64,000 nucleotides of DNA from Nocardioides immobilis (GCF_003515065.1 NZ_QXGH01000039.1:1-64000), one strand, 5' to 3'. Counted from the first letter of the stretch, positions 23,788 to 32,670 are shown. The notes: generated by a model not told the origin, from the letters alone. A program made the numbers and translations.

Positions 23788-25572
23788 TCAGCCCGTGGCG
23801 CGCATCTTGGCGAGCCTCGCCCGCAGCGCCGGCACCCGGTGGTCGTTGGCGCGCAGGTCGACGTACGTGTCGCCGTACACCCACAGCAAGGCGTCGTCGA
23901 GCCGTCGTACGGCGCCCGGCGGGTAGCGGTAGGCCATCCGATCCTGGAGGGTCTCGGCGTCCACCGAGCGCAACACGTCGCCGAGCTCGCCGAGCGAGGT
24001 GATGCCGAGCTCGAGCACCAGGCTGGAGATCCAGGCGTAGTGGTCGGTGCGCGACCACCCGGCGTCGGCGTACTGCCCTGCGAGGAACGCCGCCAGCTCG
24101 CGCGGACTGATCCGCGGATCGTCGTCCCCGGCCTCGACCGCGGGGCCGGTCATGCCCTCCCGGAGCCGGTCCCGGATCGTCGAGAACTCACGGTCGGCGA
24201 GCTCGAGCAGGCCGGCGGCGAGGGTGAACCGGCGGTCGAAGTCCGGCACGTGCTCGACGGGAATGGTGCCCTTGTAGCGGATGTCGTGCTCGAACTCCGC
24301 CCACGCGTGCTGCAGGACGGTGCGGATCTGCACCTGCGCCTGGCGCCCCCGCAGCAGCTCGTAGGTGTCCTGTCCCTCCCGCACCGGGTCCAGGCCGACG
24401 AGCAGGTGGCGACTGGCGTAGCCGAAGCGGCCCTCGCTGGCCGTCTCCTGCCCCAGGTCGCGGTCGTCATGGACGACGACCTGGTCCTCGAAGAGGTCGG
24501 CCACCGCCTGGACGTCGCTGTGGACGTAGGTGATCACCCGGATCCCGATCACGTCGGTGATCTCGCGGAGCGGATCGGTGAACACGGGCCGGCCGTCGAC
24601 GGTGCGAGCCGCCTTGGCCGCGAACGAGGCCACGGACTTCGCCCGGCCGGTCACGCTCAGGTAGTTGATGCCCGCCTCGTCGAGGATCGTGGTCGCGAGC
24701 CGCACGAACTGGTCGGCCGCGAGCCGCAGCTCGGGATGGATCTCGGCGTACTCGCGCACAGCGGTGCCGGGGTCGCGGACGTCCGACGCGTTCGTTCGGC
24801 CCCGGGGTGTGGCGGCCAGGTCGGCCGGTAGGGTCGGGGTGACGATGTAGCCGGTCTCGAAGTCGCCGTACGTCGTGGTGTCCTCCGGTCTGCGGGTCGC
24901 GTAGAGAGCGATGTAGGCGCACAGGACCGCGTCGACCTGGTCCTCGACCACCCGCAGCTCGGTCTTGCGTCCTGCCGTCTCGACGGCCTTTCGCAGTGTC
25001 CGCCACGCCGGCGGCTGCGGGTCGGCACCCGGTCGACCGTCGACCAGGAGCGGCGGGTCAGCGCTGGCGAGCCCTTCGAGCAGACCGAGCAGGACGAGCA
25101 GCTCCGCACGCAGCTGCTCGCGGTCGCGTCCGCTCTTGTTCTTGTACTTCAGGATCCGCCCCAGTCGGAACAGGGCGATGGTCGCCGGGTGCGGGTACAC
25201 CTCGATCGCCCGGCGCGCCCGCCCGGAGCGGGGATTCATGTCGAGCCCGAGCCGAGCGGCGATGCGGGCACCGCGCGGCTGGTCCCGGAACTCCCGCTTT
25301 GCCGTGTTGGAGGGGTGCGCGCCGGCATCGAAGCGGGCGAAGTCCTTGTTCAGCTCGGCTTCGGCCGGCCGGTTGCCGCTGGCGTTGGTGACGATGAGCG
25401 GCGCGTCGATCGCGACCAGGCAGTCGTCCTCGACGTACGGCGTCAGCGCCGCGACGATCTCGTCGTCGGTCTTGGCGGCCGACACGTGCACGAGATGCCC
25501 GTGCCCGTCCACGACGGCAAGGCCGGTGGGCTTCCGTTCACCCCAGGCGAGGTCGACACCGACGAAGTACAT
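23788..25572 (-). CDS. DUF429 domain fused to RelA/SpoT-type (p)ppGpp synthetase domain
   Basis: A 594-residue fusion. Residues 1-245 are DUF429, an RNase-H-like predicted nuclease: FVGVDLAWGERKPTGLAVVD, IDAPLIVTNASGNRPAE, and EDQVDAVLCAYIALYA with acidic residues. From about 275 a synthetase domain follows with all its hallmarks: GRAKSVASFAAK (309-320, G-loop), DVIGIRVITYV (340-350), GYASRHLL (384-391), VQIRTVLQHAWAEFEHDI and RYK (414-434). No HD hydrolase, TGS or ACT domain, so a small-alarmone-synthetase type. Last 110 residues are helical and unassigned. Role is open: alarmone production, or a toxin. Confidence 0.87.
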   Translation of the reverse strand: MYFVGVDLAWGERKPTGLAVVDGHGHLVHVSAAKTDDEIVAALTPYVEDDCLVAIDAPLIVTNASGNRPAEAELNKDFARFDAGAHPSNTAKREFRDQPRGARIAARLGLDMNPRSGRARRAIEVYPHPATIALFRLGRILKYKNKSGRDREQLRAELLVLLGLLEGLASADPPLLVDGRPGADPQPPAWRTLRKAVETAGRKTELRVVEDQVDAVLCAYIALYATRRPEDTTTYGDFETGYIVTPTLPADLAATPRGRTNASDVRDPGTAVREYAEIHPELRLAADQFVRLATTILDEAGINYLSVTGRAKSVASFAAKAARTVDGRPVFTDPLREITDVIGIRVITYVHSDVQAVADLFEDQVVVHDDRDLGQETASEGRFGYASRHLLVGLDPVREGQDTYELLRGRQAQVQIRTVLQHAWAEFEHDIRYKGTIPVEHVPDFDRRFTLAAGLLELADREFSTIRDRLREGMTGPAVEAGDDDPRISPRELAAFLAGQYADAGWSRTDHYAWISSLVLELGITSLGELGDVLRSVDAETLQDRMAYRYPPGAVRRLDDALLWVYGDTYVDLRANDHRVPALRARLAKMRATG

Positions 25573-25606
25573 GGGTCGAAGCCTGCCCTACTCCGCCTGC
25601 GTCGGG

Positions 25607-26644
25607 TCATTCAGCGCGAAGGGGGGCGCCGACCTGGTGCAGGTGCCGCAACGCCAGCCCGTACGACGCGAGGAGGGTCGTCTCGGCGTACGGGATCCCG
25701 CGCGCCCGGCAGTGCGCCTCGATCACCGGGCGGGCCCGCCGGAGGTTGGGTCGAGGCATGCTCGGGAAGAGGTGGTGCTCGATCTGCAGGTTGAGGCCAC
25801 CGAGCGCCAGGTCGAGCAGGTGCCCACCGCGGATGTTGCGCGAGGCCAGCACCTGCCGCAGCAGCGGGTCGGCGTCCTGCTCCGCCGTCAGCACCGGCAT
25901 CCCCTTGTGCGACGGCGCGAACGAGCAGCCGAGGTACAGGCCGAACAGCGCCTGGTGGACGAAGAGGAACACCAGGCCCTGGGCCCAGGTCAAGGTGCTG
26001 ATCAGCAGCGCGAGGTAGAGGACGACATGGGCGAGCAGCAGCACGCCCTCGGTCTTCCGGTAGCGGATCCCGGGCCGGAGGACGGCCTGGAAGCTCGAGA
26101 CCCGGAGGTTGAAGGCCTCGAGGGTCAGCATCGGGAAGAACAGCGCAGCCTGGTGACGCGCCAGCCAGGAGCCGACACCCCGCCGTTCTCCGGCCTGGCT
26201 CGCGTCCCACACGAACGCGCCGACCGCGACGTCGGGGTCGGTCTCGAGGTCGTTGGGATGAGCATGGTGCGCGTTGTGCTTGGCGACCCACCACCCGTAG
26301 CTCAGGCCGTTGGCCAGGTTGCCGTGCACCAGGCACAGCGCCGCTCGGATCCCGCCCCGGTGCGTGACCTGGCGGTGGGCGACGTCGTGCGAGAAGAAGG
26401 CCATCTGCGTCGAGACGACCGCGAACATGGGGGCCAGCAGGATGGCCCACCACGAGTCGTGGAGCACGAACAAGCCGGCCACGACGAGCGCGAGGCCGAC
26501 CAGGTTGAGGGTCGCGAGAACCACGTAGTAGAACCGGCGAGGTCGAAGGAGACCGAGGCCGCGGACCTCTCGGACCAGCTCGCTGTAGCCGCTCCCGATG
26601 GCGTCGCTTGGGACGGGTGGGCTCAGGGGCCCGGTGACAGTCAT
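25607..26644 (-). CDS. Membrane fatty acid desaturase
   Basis: A 345-residue integral-membrane di-iron desaturase. Three histidine boxes: HDVAH (about residue 93), HNAHH (about 126) and QIEHH (about 286); the Gln in the third box is typical of front-end and mycobacterial DesA3-like acyl desaturases. Four or more hydrophobic helices (FYYVVLATLNLVGLALVVAG; GVLLLAHVVLYLALLISTLT). No fused cytochrome b5, so an external electron donor is required. Acts on acyl chains in the membrane. Start at 26644 (ATG). Confidence 0.9.
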   Translation of the reverse strand: MTVTGPLSPPVPSDAIGSGYSELVREVRGLGLLRPRRFYYVVLATLNLVGLALVVAGLFVLHDSWWAILLAPMFAVVSTQMAFFSHDVAHRQVTHRGGIRAALCLVHGNLANGLSYGWWVAKHNAHHAHPNDLETDPDVAVGAFVWDASQAGERRGVGSWLARHQAALFFPMLTLEAFNLRVSSFQAVLRPGIRYRKTEGVLLLAHVVLYLALLISTLTWAQGLVFLFVHQALFGLYLGCSFAPSHKGMPVLTAEQDADPLLRQVLASRNIRGGHLLDLALGGLNLQIEHHLFPSMPRPNLRRARPVIEAHCRARGIPYAETTLLASYGLALRHLHQVGAPLRAE

Positions 26645-26767
26645 GGACGCTCCGGCAGATCGCTGTCGACGCCGCCGGGGTCTGGGGAGGCCTGAGCTTT
26701 CGAGCGTACGCCGCTGTCCGGAGCGACGGAAGCACCGGTACGACGACGCGGCCCCCTCGAGCGCAGG

Positions 26768-27505
26768 TCAGCTCTGCGCGGGGCGCAGGGTCTCCATGAC
26801 GTCGCGGTCGATGACCACGGCGCGGGCCAGCTCCGTCAGTCGCTGCTGGGTCCTGCGCGCGTGGGAGCGGAGGATGTCGAACGCCTCGTCGACGCCGATC
26901 CCGAGCGAACGGGCGACGGCTCCCTTGGCCTGCTCGATCACGATCCGGCTGTTCAGGGCGAACTGCAGCTGCTCCGAGAGCGACTCGGCGCGGGAGAGGG
27001 CACGCTCCTGGAGGATCGCGATCGTTGCGAAGTCGGCGAGGGACTGCACGAGCCGGACGTCGTCCGGACCCATCACGTCACCCGGCCGACCGAACACGTT
27101 CAGCGCACCGATGACGTCGTCGCGGAGGCGCATCGGAAAGGCATGGACCTTGCTGATGCCGGCCGCGACGGCTCGGGGGGCGAAGTTCGGCCATCGCTCC
27201 TGAGCGCCAGCGAGATCCTCCTCGATGACGGCCCGACCGGTGCGATAGCACTCGACGCACGGCCCCTCGGAGTGCTGCAGCTGGAGCAGCTCCAAGGTCT
27301 GGGCGTCCTCGCTCGACGCAGCCACCTGGTCCAGGCCGCCCGAGAGGTCGCTGAGGAGCAGGCCGACCGCCGGTGACCCGGTGAGCTCGGAGGCATGAAC
27401 GGCGAGGTTGTGCAGGAAGTCGATGATGTCGAAATCGCTGACGAGGGTGTCGGCCACGTCGATGAGCAGGTCGGCCATTCTGTTGGTGCTGATCACGGCA
27501 TCCAC
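26768..27505 (-). CDS. GAF-ANTAR RNA-binding antiterminator protein
   Basis: A 245-residue regulator. GAF sensor at about 15-165 (SPAVGLLLSDLSGGLDQVAA; LRDDVIGALNVFGRPGD) and C-terminal ANTAR helices (ALNSRIVIEQAKGAVARSLG then VDEAFDILRSHARRTQQRL). ANTAR proteins bind twin hexanucleotide RNA hairpins to prevent termination. GTG start at 27505; ATG 27478 is an alternative. It follows another GAF-ANTAR gene by 14 bases, so both are made together and may heterodimerise. Confidence 0.85.
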   Translation of the reverse strand: MDAVISTNRMADLLIDVADTLVSDFDIIDFLHNLAVHASELTGSPAVGLLLSDLSGGLDQVAASSEDAQTLELLQLQHSEGPCVECYRTGRAVIEEDLAGAQERWPNFAPRAVAAGISKVHAFPMRLRDDVIGALNVFGRPGDVMGPDDVRLVQSLADFATIAILQERALSRAESLSEQLQFALNSRIVIEQAKGAVARSLGIGVDEAFDILRSHARRTQQRLTELARAVVIDRDVMETLRPAQS

Positions 27506-27519
27506 TTCCCCAACTTCAT

Positions 27520-28287
27520 CTACTTCTCCATGCCCCTTGTGGGCCCATCATCTGACGGAAGGACGTAACCGTCGATCACACTGTGCGCCAGGTCCCCCAG
27601 CGAGAGTCCCCGCGCGAACGCGTGCGCCCGGAGACGCGCCATCGCCTCACCCAGGCTGACGTCCAGATCCACCATGACCATCCCCTGCGCCTGCGCGACC
27701 TCGGCACGATGCTCGACCACCCGGGTGAAGCCGCGCGACAGACTTCCGTCGGAGTTCGTCGCGTCACCGTCGAGCAGCATCTCCACTCCGATCTCGGCCA
27801 ACGCCCGGGCGAGCCAGATCTGCACCCGGGTCAACGTCCCGGGACGGCCGGCGAACAGCTCCAACGTGCCGAACGAGACGGCACCGAGGTGCAGCGGGAA
27901 GGCGAACACCGCCGCCACCCCCTGCTCGGTCGCCGCCGCCTGGAACCCGGGCCAGTCGTTCCCGTCGGGCCCCGCCAGGTTCGAGACCAGCACGGGACGG
28001 CTCGCGGTGTACGACGTCGTCCCCGGTCCTTCTCCGACGTCGAACTCGATGTCACCCAGGCGACCGCCCGGACCTTCAGCCGCGACGACCAGACCAGCCG
28101 ACCCGCCCTGCGGAAGCAGCCGCACGACGGCACCCAGCATCCCGAGGTGGTCGACGGCTGCCCGACAGAGCCGCTCGAGCGACTGCGCAATCCCGTCCAG
28201 CTCGCTGGACGGGTGGATCGCCGCGATCATCGCGAGCGGGTCCGGATAGCCGTTGGAATCGGCTGCTCCGCCCCCTGCGTCGGCCAC
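27520..28287 (-). CDS. GAF-ANTAR RNA-binding antiterminator protein
   Basis: A 255-residue protein with a GAF-like domain (LCRAAVDHLGMLGAVVRLLP; LGAVSFGTLELFAGRPGTL) and a C-terminal ANTAR domain (RVVEHRAEVAQAQGMVMVDL; SLGEAMARLRAHAFARGLSL). GTG start 28287. First of a pair with the gene at 26768-27505. The two are clearly related but diverged, suggesting an old duplication. The signal sensed by the GAF domain is unknown. Confidence 0.83.
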   Translation of the reverse strand: MADAGGGAADSNGYPDPLAMIAAIHPSSELDGIAQSLERLCRAAVDHLGMLGAVVRLLPQGGSAGLVVAAEGPGGRLGDIEFDVGEGPGTTSYTASRPVLVSNLAGPDGNDWPGFQAAATEQGVAAVFAFPLHLGAVSFGTLELFAGRPGTLTRVQIWLARALAEIGVEMLLDGDATNSDGSLSRGFTRVVEHRAEVAQAQGMVMVDLDVSLGEAMARLRAHAFARGLSLGDLAHSVIDGYVLPSDDGPTRGMEK

Positions 28288-28401
28288 GGGAGCTCCTCAC
28301 TGCCGACAGTCCGAGGACGACGTCGCGCCCTCTCTCCCGAAACTACACCCTCTTGTCGGGCAGGAACCGCGAGCGCAGGGGAACCGTGGCATCGCTCGCG
28401 G

Positions 28402-28890
28402 TCACGGGTTGACGTTGGCCACCATCGACACGGTCAGCGCGACCTCTCCGTCGATCCGCGTCACGAACCGGACAGGCATGCCCGGCAGGTCCGTGGCGAA
28501 CCAGAAGACGTTCTCGGTCGCACCTTCGCGCACGGTGTAGCGCAGGCAGTCGAGCTCACCGAGCGGGGTCTCGATCCGCTCCGGTTCGATCGTCGTCGCG
28601 TCGACGGGGAAGGAGGCGTGTCCCTGCAGGTCCAGCCAGGCCACGGGGTCCAGCTCGGGGTCGCCGATCGGCGAGCCGTCGAGCGCGAGGTGGAACCGCT
28701 CGAGGACGGCGCCTGCCTCGTCACACTCGAGGTACCGGTTGACCCGGAAGTACGGCGTCTCCCCCGCGGCCTCGACCCGGACCCGGATCTCCTTGCCGGC
28801 GCGCGCGCCGTCGCGGATCTGCGCGGCTGTGAACGGCGTGGGCGCCGTTCCGGGAGCGAGCACGTGGGGGTCACCCGTCCCGTCAGCCAT
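28402..28890 (-). CDS. Conserved hypothetical protein
   Basis: A 162-residue soluble protein, beta-rich, with no signal peptide or membrane helix. Notable stretches: GKEIRVRVEAAGETPYFRVN, TPLGELDCLRYTVREGATEN, VFWFATDLPGMPVRFVTRID; the pattern resembles lipocalin-like or DUF3108-like beta-barrels in which a final strand reads the substrate, but no family is certain. Lies 9 bases downstream of the GNAT gene and may be co-transcribed. Confidence 0.6.
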   Translation of the reverse strand: MADGTGDPHVLAPGTAPTPFTAAQIRDGARAGKEIRVRVEAAGETPYFRVNRYLECDEAGAVLERFHLALDGSPIGDPELDPVAWLDLQGHASFPVDATTIEPERIETPLGELDCLRYTVREGATENVFWFATDLPGMPVRFVTRIDGEVALTVSMVANVNP

Positions 28891-28899
28891 CCGACGAGG

Positions 28900-29373
28900 T
28901 TAGCCCGCCTTGACCAGCATCAGGTTGGTCTTGCCGGCATGCCGTAGCTGCCCGATCGGCTGGTAGCCACGACGACGGTGGAACTCCAGCGACGGCACGT
29001 TGGTGTCGTAGACCTCGAGGGCGACGGGGAGGTCGGACTCGATGGCGTCGTACAGCCGCGAGGCGACGCCCTGGCGCCGGTGCGTCTCGGCGACCACGAT
29101 CCGGTCGAGGTAGACGTACTCGTCGAGCCGGTCCTCGAACCACTCGTAGCGCGACGAGTCGTAGGTGGCGCCGGTCGGGAGGGTGATCACGAACCCGGCG
29201 ACGTCGCCGCCGTCGTCCAGGACGAGGGCCTGGTCGGCCTGCTTGACCAGCAGGGCGGCGGACTCGTAGTCCAGGGGCCCGACGCCCTCCAGGGCGTCCT
29301 GGTTCAGGTCGACGATCGTGTCGATGTCGTCGCGCTCGATGGGGCGGATGGTCGTGTTCTCGACTGGGCTCAT
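28900..29373 (-). CDS. GNAT-family N-acetyltransferase
   Basis: A 157-residue GNAT. The acetyl-CoA pyrophosphate loop is VVAETHRRQGVASRLYDAIE (R/Q-x-x-G-x-A/G), and VYDTNVPSLEFHRRRGYQPI is the C-terminal motif B. ATG 29373 is chosen because the family N-terminus (TIRPIERDDIDTIVDLNQDA) starts there; the open frame upstream is unrelated. Substrate unknown. Confidence 0.83.
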   Translation of the reverse strand: MSPVENTTIRPIERDDIDTIVDLNQDALEGVGPLDYESAALLVKQADQALVLDDGGDVAGFVITLPTGATYDSSRYEWFEDRLDEYVYLDRIVVAETHRRQGVASRLYDAIESDLPVALEVYDTNVPSLEFHRRRGYQPIGQLRHAGKTNLMLVKAG

Positions 29374-29480
29374 CCCTGACGACGTTACGTCGGCCGGACG
29401 TGGGCTGGCCAATCGAACCCGCCGTTCGTGGGCCTTGTCACAAAGCCTTGCCGGGCGTGTCGCGGCGGCGCAACGGCCGG

Positions 29481-29798
29481 TCAATGGGTCCAGGTGTGGA
29501 AGTCGTACGGGATCCCGTGCGCCTTCAGCCACGCCGTCTCGCCGCGGCGGACGAGCTCGCTCGCGCGGTCCTCCAGCAGCCCGACCAGGTCCGTGCCGGC
29601 GGCGCCGTTGAGCGCCGCGCGTACGGCGGCGAAGTACTCCTGCTCGATCCGGATGTAGTACTCGTACTCCTCGAACATCGGGTGCCCACCGCGGTCCTCG
29701 CCGTCGATCGCGAGCCGGCCGGCGTCGTCGTACCCGGCCCGCACCACGAGCGTCTCGCCCCGATAGATCTCGCGCATGGCCTCGGACCGTACTGCCAT
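29481..29798 (-). CDS. Hypothetical protein
   Basis: A 105-residue acidic protein from ATG 29798: MREIYRGETLVVRAGYDDAG, LAIDGEDRGGHPMFEEYEYY, RIEQEYFAAVRAALNGAAGT, ending in AHGIPYDFHTWTH. No family is recognised. Only 9 bases separate its start from the divergent nitroreductase-like gene, so they share a promoter region. Start could also be ATG 29777. Confidence 0.55.
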   Translation of the reverse strand: MAVRSEAMREIYRGETLVVRAGYDDAGRLAIDGEDRGGHPMFEEYEYYIRIEQEYFAAVRAALNGAAGTDLVGLLEDRASELVRRGETAWLKAHGIPYDFHTWTH

Positions 29799-29807
29799 GC
29801 TCGGACC

Positions 29808-30260
29808 ATGAAGCTCCCCACCCTTCCCAGCCAGCGCGACGTCTTCCTCAAGACCCTCGACGTGCACCAGGCGATCTACGAGAAGTCACGGGGCGTGCTC
29901 GGCCACCGACTGCTGGCCGGGATGCCGACGCTCCTGCTGCGGACGACCGGTCGCAAGACCGGGCAGACCCGGACGACGGCGCTCGTCTACGCGGTCGACG
30001 GGGGCCGGCACCTGGTGGTCGGCTCCAACGGCGGCGCGCGGCGCGACCCGGCGTGGGTCCTCAACCTGGAGGCGGACCCGGAGGTCGAGTTCCAGGTGGG
30101 AGTACGACGCACGCCGGCCACCGCGGGCGTCGTACGGACCGACGACCCGGACTACGAGCGCCTGTTCGCCCTGTGCAACAAGGCCAACCGCGGCACCTTC
30201 GCGAAGTACCGCACCCGCACGGAGCGGCCGCTGCCGATCGTGGTGCTCACCCCGCGCTGA
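29808..30260 (+). CDS. DDN-type F420-dependent nitroreductase/oxidoreductase
   Basis: A 150-residue protein of the deazaflavin-dependent nitroreductase (Ddn) family: LLLRTTGRKTGQTRTTALVY is the signature loop, followed by GGRHLVVGSNGGARRDPAWV and LNLEADPEVEFQVGVRR (family: GSxGGxxxxPxWxxNLxAxPxV). Uses reduced coenzyme F420 to reduce quinones or other acceptors. ATG 29808 chosen at the start of family similarity. F420 is typical of actinomycetes. Confidence 0.87.
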   Translation: MKLPTLPSQRDVFLKTLDVHQAIYEKSRGVLGHRLLAGMPTLLLRTTGRKTGQTRTTALVYAVDGGRHLVVGSNGGARRDPAWVLNLEADPEVEFQVGVRRTPATAGVVRTDDPDYERLFALCNKANRGTFAKYRTRTERPLPIVVLTPR

Positions 30261-30298
30261 GCAGGGCGAGCACCACGAGTGCCCACTGACGGCGGGCC

Positions 30299-31075
30299 TC
30301 AGCGTCCGGGCTGGGACGGAACGCGGCGCGGTGTCGTGGCATTCGAGACGATGGGCCCGCTCGTCGCGCCGACCCTGGTCGCCAGGATGGTGCTCTCGTA
30401 GAGCTGGGTCAGCCCGGAGAGCAGCGCGCACCTCAGCGCGACCGTCCCGCCGGTGGTCTGCACGAGCCCGTTCAGCATCATCGTCGTGTTGAAGCCGGTC
30501 GCGTCGACGTTGCCGAAGCGCGTCGAGACCGCAGCGCCATTCGGCGACACGAGATGGCAGTAGAACTAGCCGGCAGACCCGCCGCCGTACCCCGACGTGA
30601 TCGCCTCGACCTGATACCGACCTGCCGGGAGGGCGAGGCTGACCACAGTGGCCGCGCCGCCCGACAGCGGGACGTAGGACGGGTTCCGTGCGTGGTACGC
30701 CGACGGCAGCTGCGGGTCCTGCCACGCAGCGGCGGTGCCTGTGTTGGTCAGCACCTGGCCTGCAGTGCCGCCACTCTCGCTGATGTCGTCGACCTCCACC
30801 TCGGTGGAGTAGCCGGTGATGGTCGCCGTCACGATGGCGGCCTTGGTGCTCGTGTTCTTGAACGCCACCTGGTTCTTCTGGCCGATATCGGTGGTGATGA
30901 CCTCGGTTGCGGTGCCGCCCGCGGACCAGCTCACCGTCTGCCCGCTGCTACCGTCCGGGTTGCCCGCCGGGAAGAAGCTCAACGTCCCGGCCGCTGCGCC
31001 CCTCGCGGTCACCGTCATCCGGATGGTGGTCGCGTTGGTCGGCACCGTCGTGGTGCCGCCGGACACCACGTGCAT
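30299..31075 (-). pseudogene. Secreted beta-rich protein interrupted by an in-frame TAG
   Basis: Two frames, 30566-31075 and 30299-30550, are in the same phase and are separated only by a TAG at 30566-30568. Joined, they read TVPTNATTIRMTVTARGAAA, GTLSFFPAGNPDGSSGQTVS, ITGYSTEVEVDDI, AGQVLTNTGTAAAWQD then LPAGRYQVEAITSGYG and, past the stop, TVALRCALLSG…ILATRVGAT, the order found in one actinobacterial secreted-protein family. An upstream TGA eight codons before ATG also suggests a lost N-terminal signal. Either decayed or recoded; decay is likelier. Confidence 0.65.
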
Positions 31076-31129
31076 CGGTGGCGAGGGCGGGGGTCAATCC
31101 GTCTCAGGACTAGTTTTCCGGCAACGGGC

Positions 31130-32458
31130 TCAGCCGGCGGCGTATATCCGCCACCGGTCCGGGATGCCCTTGAGCACGTGCTCGCCACGGTCGGCGAAGC
31201 TGATCCCGGACCCGGCGACCAGGTCCTTGACCGTGCCGGAGACCAGGACCTCACCCGCGCCGGCGAGGGCGCCCACGCGGGCGGCGATGTGGACCGCGAT
31301 CCCGGCGACGTCGTCGCCGACCAGCTCGACCTCACCGGTGTGCAGTCCGACCCGGATCTCGATGTCGAGCGCTCGAACCGCCTCGGTCATTGCCCGGGCG
31401 CACCGGATCGCGCGCGCCGGGCCGTCGAACGTGGCGAGCATGCCGTCGCCGAGGGTCTTCACCTCGCGGCCGCGGTGCCGGACGAGCTCGTGACGGAGCA
31501 CGTCGTTCTGCGCGTCCAGCAAGGCCCGCCAGGCCTGATCGCCCATCGCCGACGCGCGCTGGGTGGAGTCGACGATGTCGGTGAACATGACGGTGGCGAG
31601 CACCCGGTCGACCTCGGTGGCGCGACGGACGCCGGTGAGGAACTCCTCGATCTCGTCGACCAGCGCGTCGGTGTCGCCGGCGAACATCATGTGGTCGATG
31701 CCCTCGAGCTCGACGTAGCGGGCGCCGGGGATCTGGCCGGCCATCCACACGGCGGCCTGGTAGTTGACGGCTCGGTCACCGCGTCGGTGCAGCACGATCG
31801 TCGGCACGTCGATGGTGGGCAGGACCGCGCGCACGTCGATGTCGAGGAACATGAGGAACATCTGCTGCAGCATCGCCGGAGAGGCGGCGTACCGCTGCAG
31901 CCGCGCGTAGAGCGCGCGGACCCGGGGGTCGTCAGCGAACGTCGGCGCCATGATCTCGATGACAGCGCCCTCGTAGAGGTACGGCGCCATCGCCTCCGAC
32001 GACTCGATGAGCGCATCCGCCGGCGTCGCCCACGGGTAGTCCGGCGCCCAGGTCGAGCGAGCCATCCCGCCGTACAGGACCAGCGCGCTGGTCTGCTCCG
32101 GATAGGTCGCCGCGAAGAGGATCGACATCGGGGCACCTTCGGACAGCCCGAAGATCGCGGCGCGATCCGAGCCGGCGGCGTCCATGACCGCGCGGACATC
32201 GTCCATCCGCTCCTCGAGCGTCGGTGCTCCGACCACCGGGTCCGACAGCCCGCTCCCCCGCTTGTCGAAGAGGATCACCCGCGAGAAGGACGCCAGCCGC
32301 TCGAGGATGTGGACGGCCGTCGGCACCTCCCAGATCAGCTCGACATGGGAGACGAACCCCGGGACCACCACGATGTCCAAGGGACCGTCGCCGAAGACCT
32401 GGTAGGCGATCGAGACATCACCGGAGCGCGCGTAGCGCGTCGTCGGCTGCGTGATCAT
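31130..32458 (-). CDS. Alpha/beta-hydrolase fused to class III adenylate/guanylate cyclase
   Basis: A 442-residue fusion. N-terminal alpha/beta-hydrolase: YQVFGDGPLDIVVVPGFVSH, nucleophile elbow GLSEGAP (Ser in GxSxG), DKRGSGLSDP and a GIDHMMFAGD His near 260. C-terminal class III cyclase: TVMFTDIVDSTQRASAMGD (metal Asp), KTLGDGMLATF (second Asp), VGLHTGEVELVGDDVAGIAV. Such proteins occur in mycobacteria and relatives. May couple hydrolysis or ligand binding to cAMP; unknown ligand. Confidence 0.88.
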   Translation of the reverse strand: MITQPTTRYARSGDVSIAYQVFGDGPLDIVVVPGFVSHVELIWEVPTAVHILERLASFSRVILFDKRGSGLSDPVVGAPTLEERMDDVRAVMDAAGSDRAAIFGLSEGAPMSILFAATYPEQTSALVLYGGMARSTWAPDYPWATPADALIESSEAMAPYLYEGAVIEIMAPTFADDPRVRALYARLQRYAASPAMLQQMFLMFLDIDVRAVLPTIDVPTIVLHRRGDRAVNYQAAVWMAGQIPGARYVELEGIDHMMFAGDTDALVDEIEEFLTGVRRATEVDRVLATVMFTDIVDSTQRASAMGDQAWRALLDAQNDVLRHELVRHRGREVKTLGDGMLATFDGPARAIRCARAMTEAVRALDIEIRVGLHTGEVELVGDDVAGIAVHIAARVGALAGAGEVLVSGTVKDLVAGSGISFADRGEHVLKGIPDRWRIYAAG

Positions 32459-32514
32459 CGCGGCGCCTCCATGGGCGCAACCTACCGCGCAGACGGAGGT
32501 GGGGAACCGCGCGA

Positions 32515-32601
32515 TCAGCGACGGATCGCGATGACCCGGACGACACCGGTGACGGACGAGCGGGCGACGTCGAGGACGGACGACAAGTAGACGCGTGGCA
32601 T
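32515..32601 (-). CDS. Very small frame, possible remnant of an SRPBCC protein
   Basis: A 28-codon frame with MPRVYLSSVLDVARSSVTGV near the start. The opening recalls the (M)xxVYxSSVLxAP start of SRPBCC/polyketide-cyclase-like proteins, after which similarity is lost. GGGGGTC lies upstream of ATG. It lies in a 212-base gap between the cyclase and AraC genes. Could be noise; kept because of the N-terminal resemblance. Confidence 0.25.
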   Translation of the reverse strand: MPRVYLSSVLDVARSSVTGVVRVIAIRR

Positions 32602-32670
32602 GTTCTCGACCCCCGGTGAATGTGACGGCGACTACAAAGAACGTAGGACGGCTCGCGGACGCCCAGAAAG

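Noticed and set aside
30554..32590. A 678-residue plus-strand frame
   Set aside because: It is antisense to the hydrolase-cyclase fusion, has no domain similarity and arises from GC-rich codon structure.
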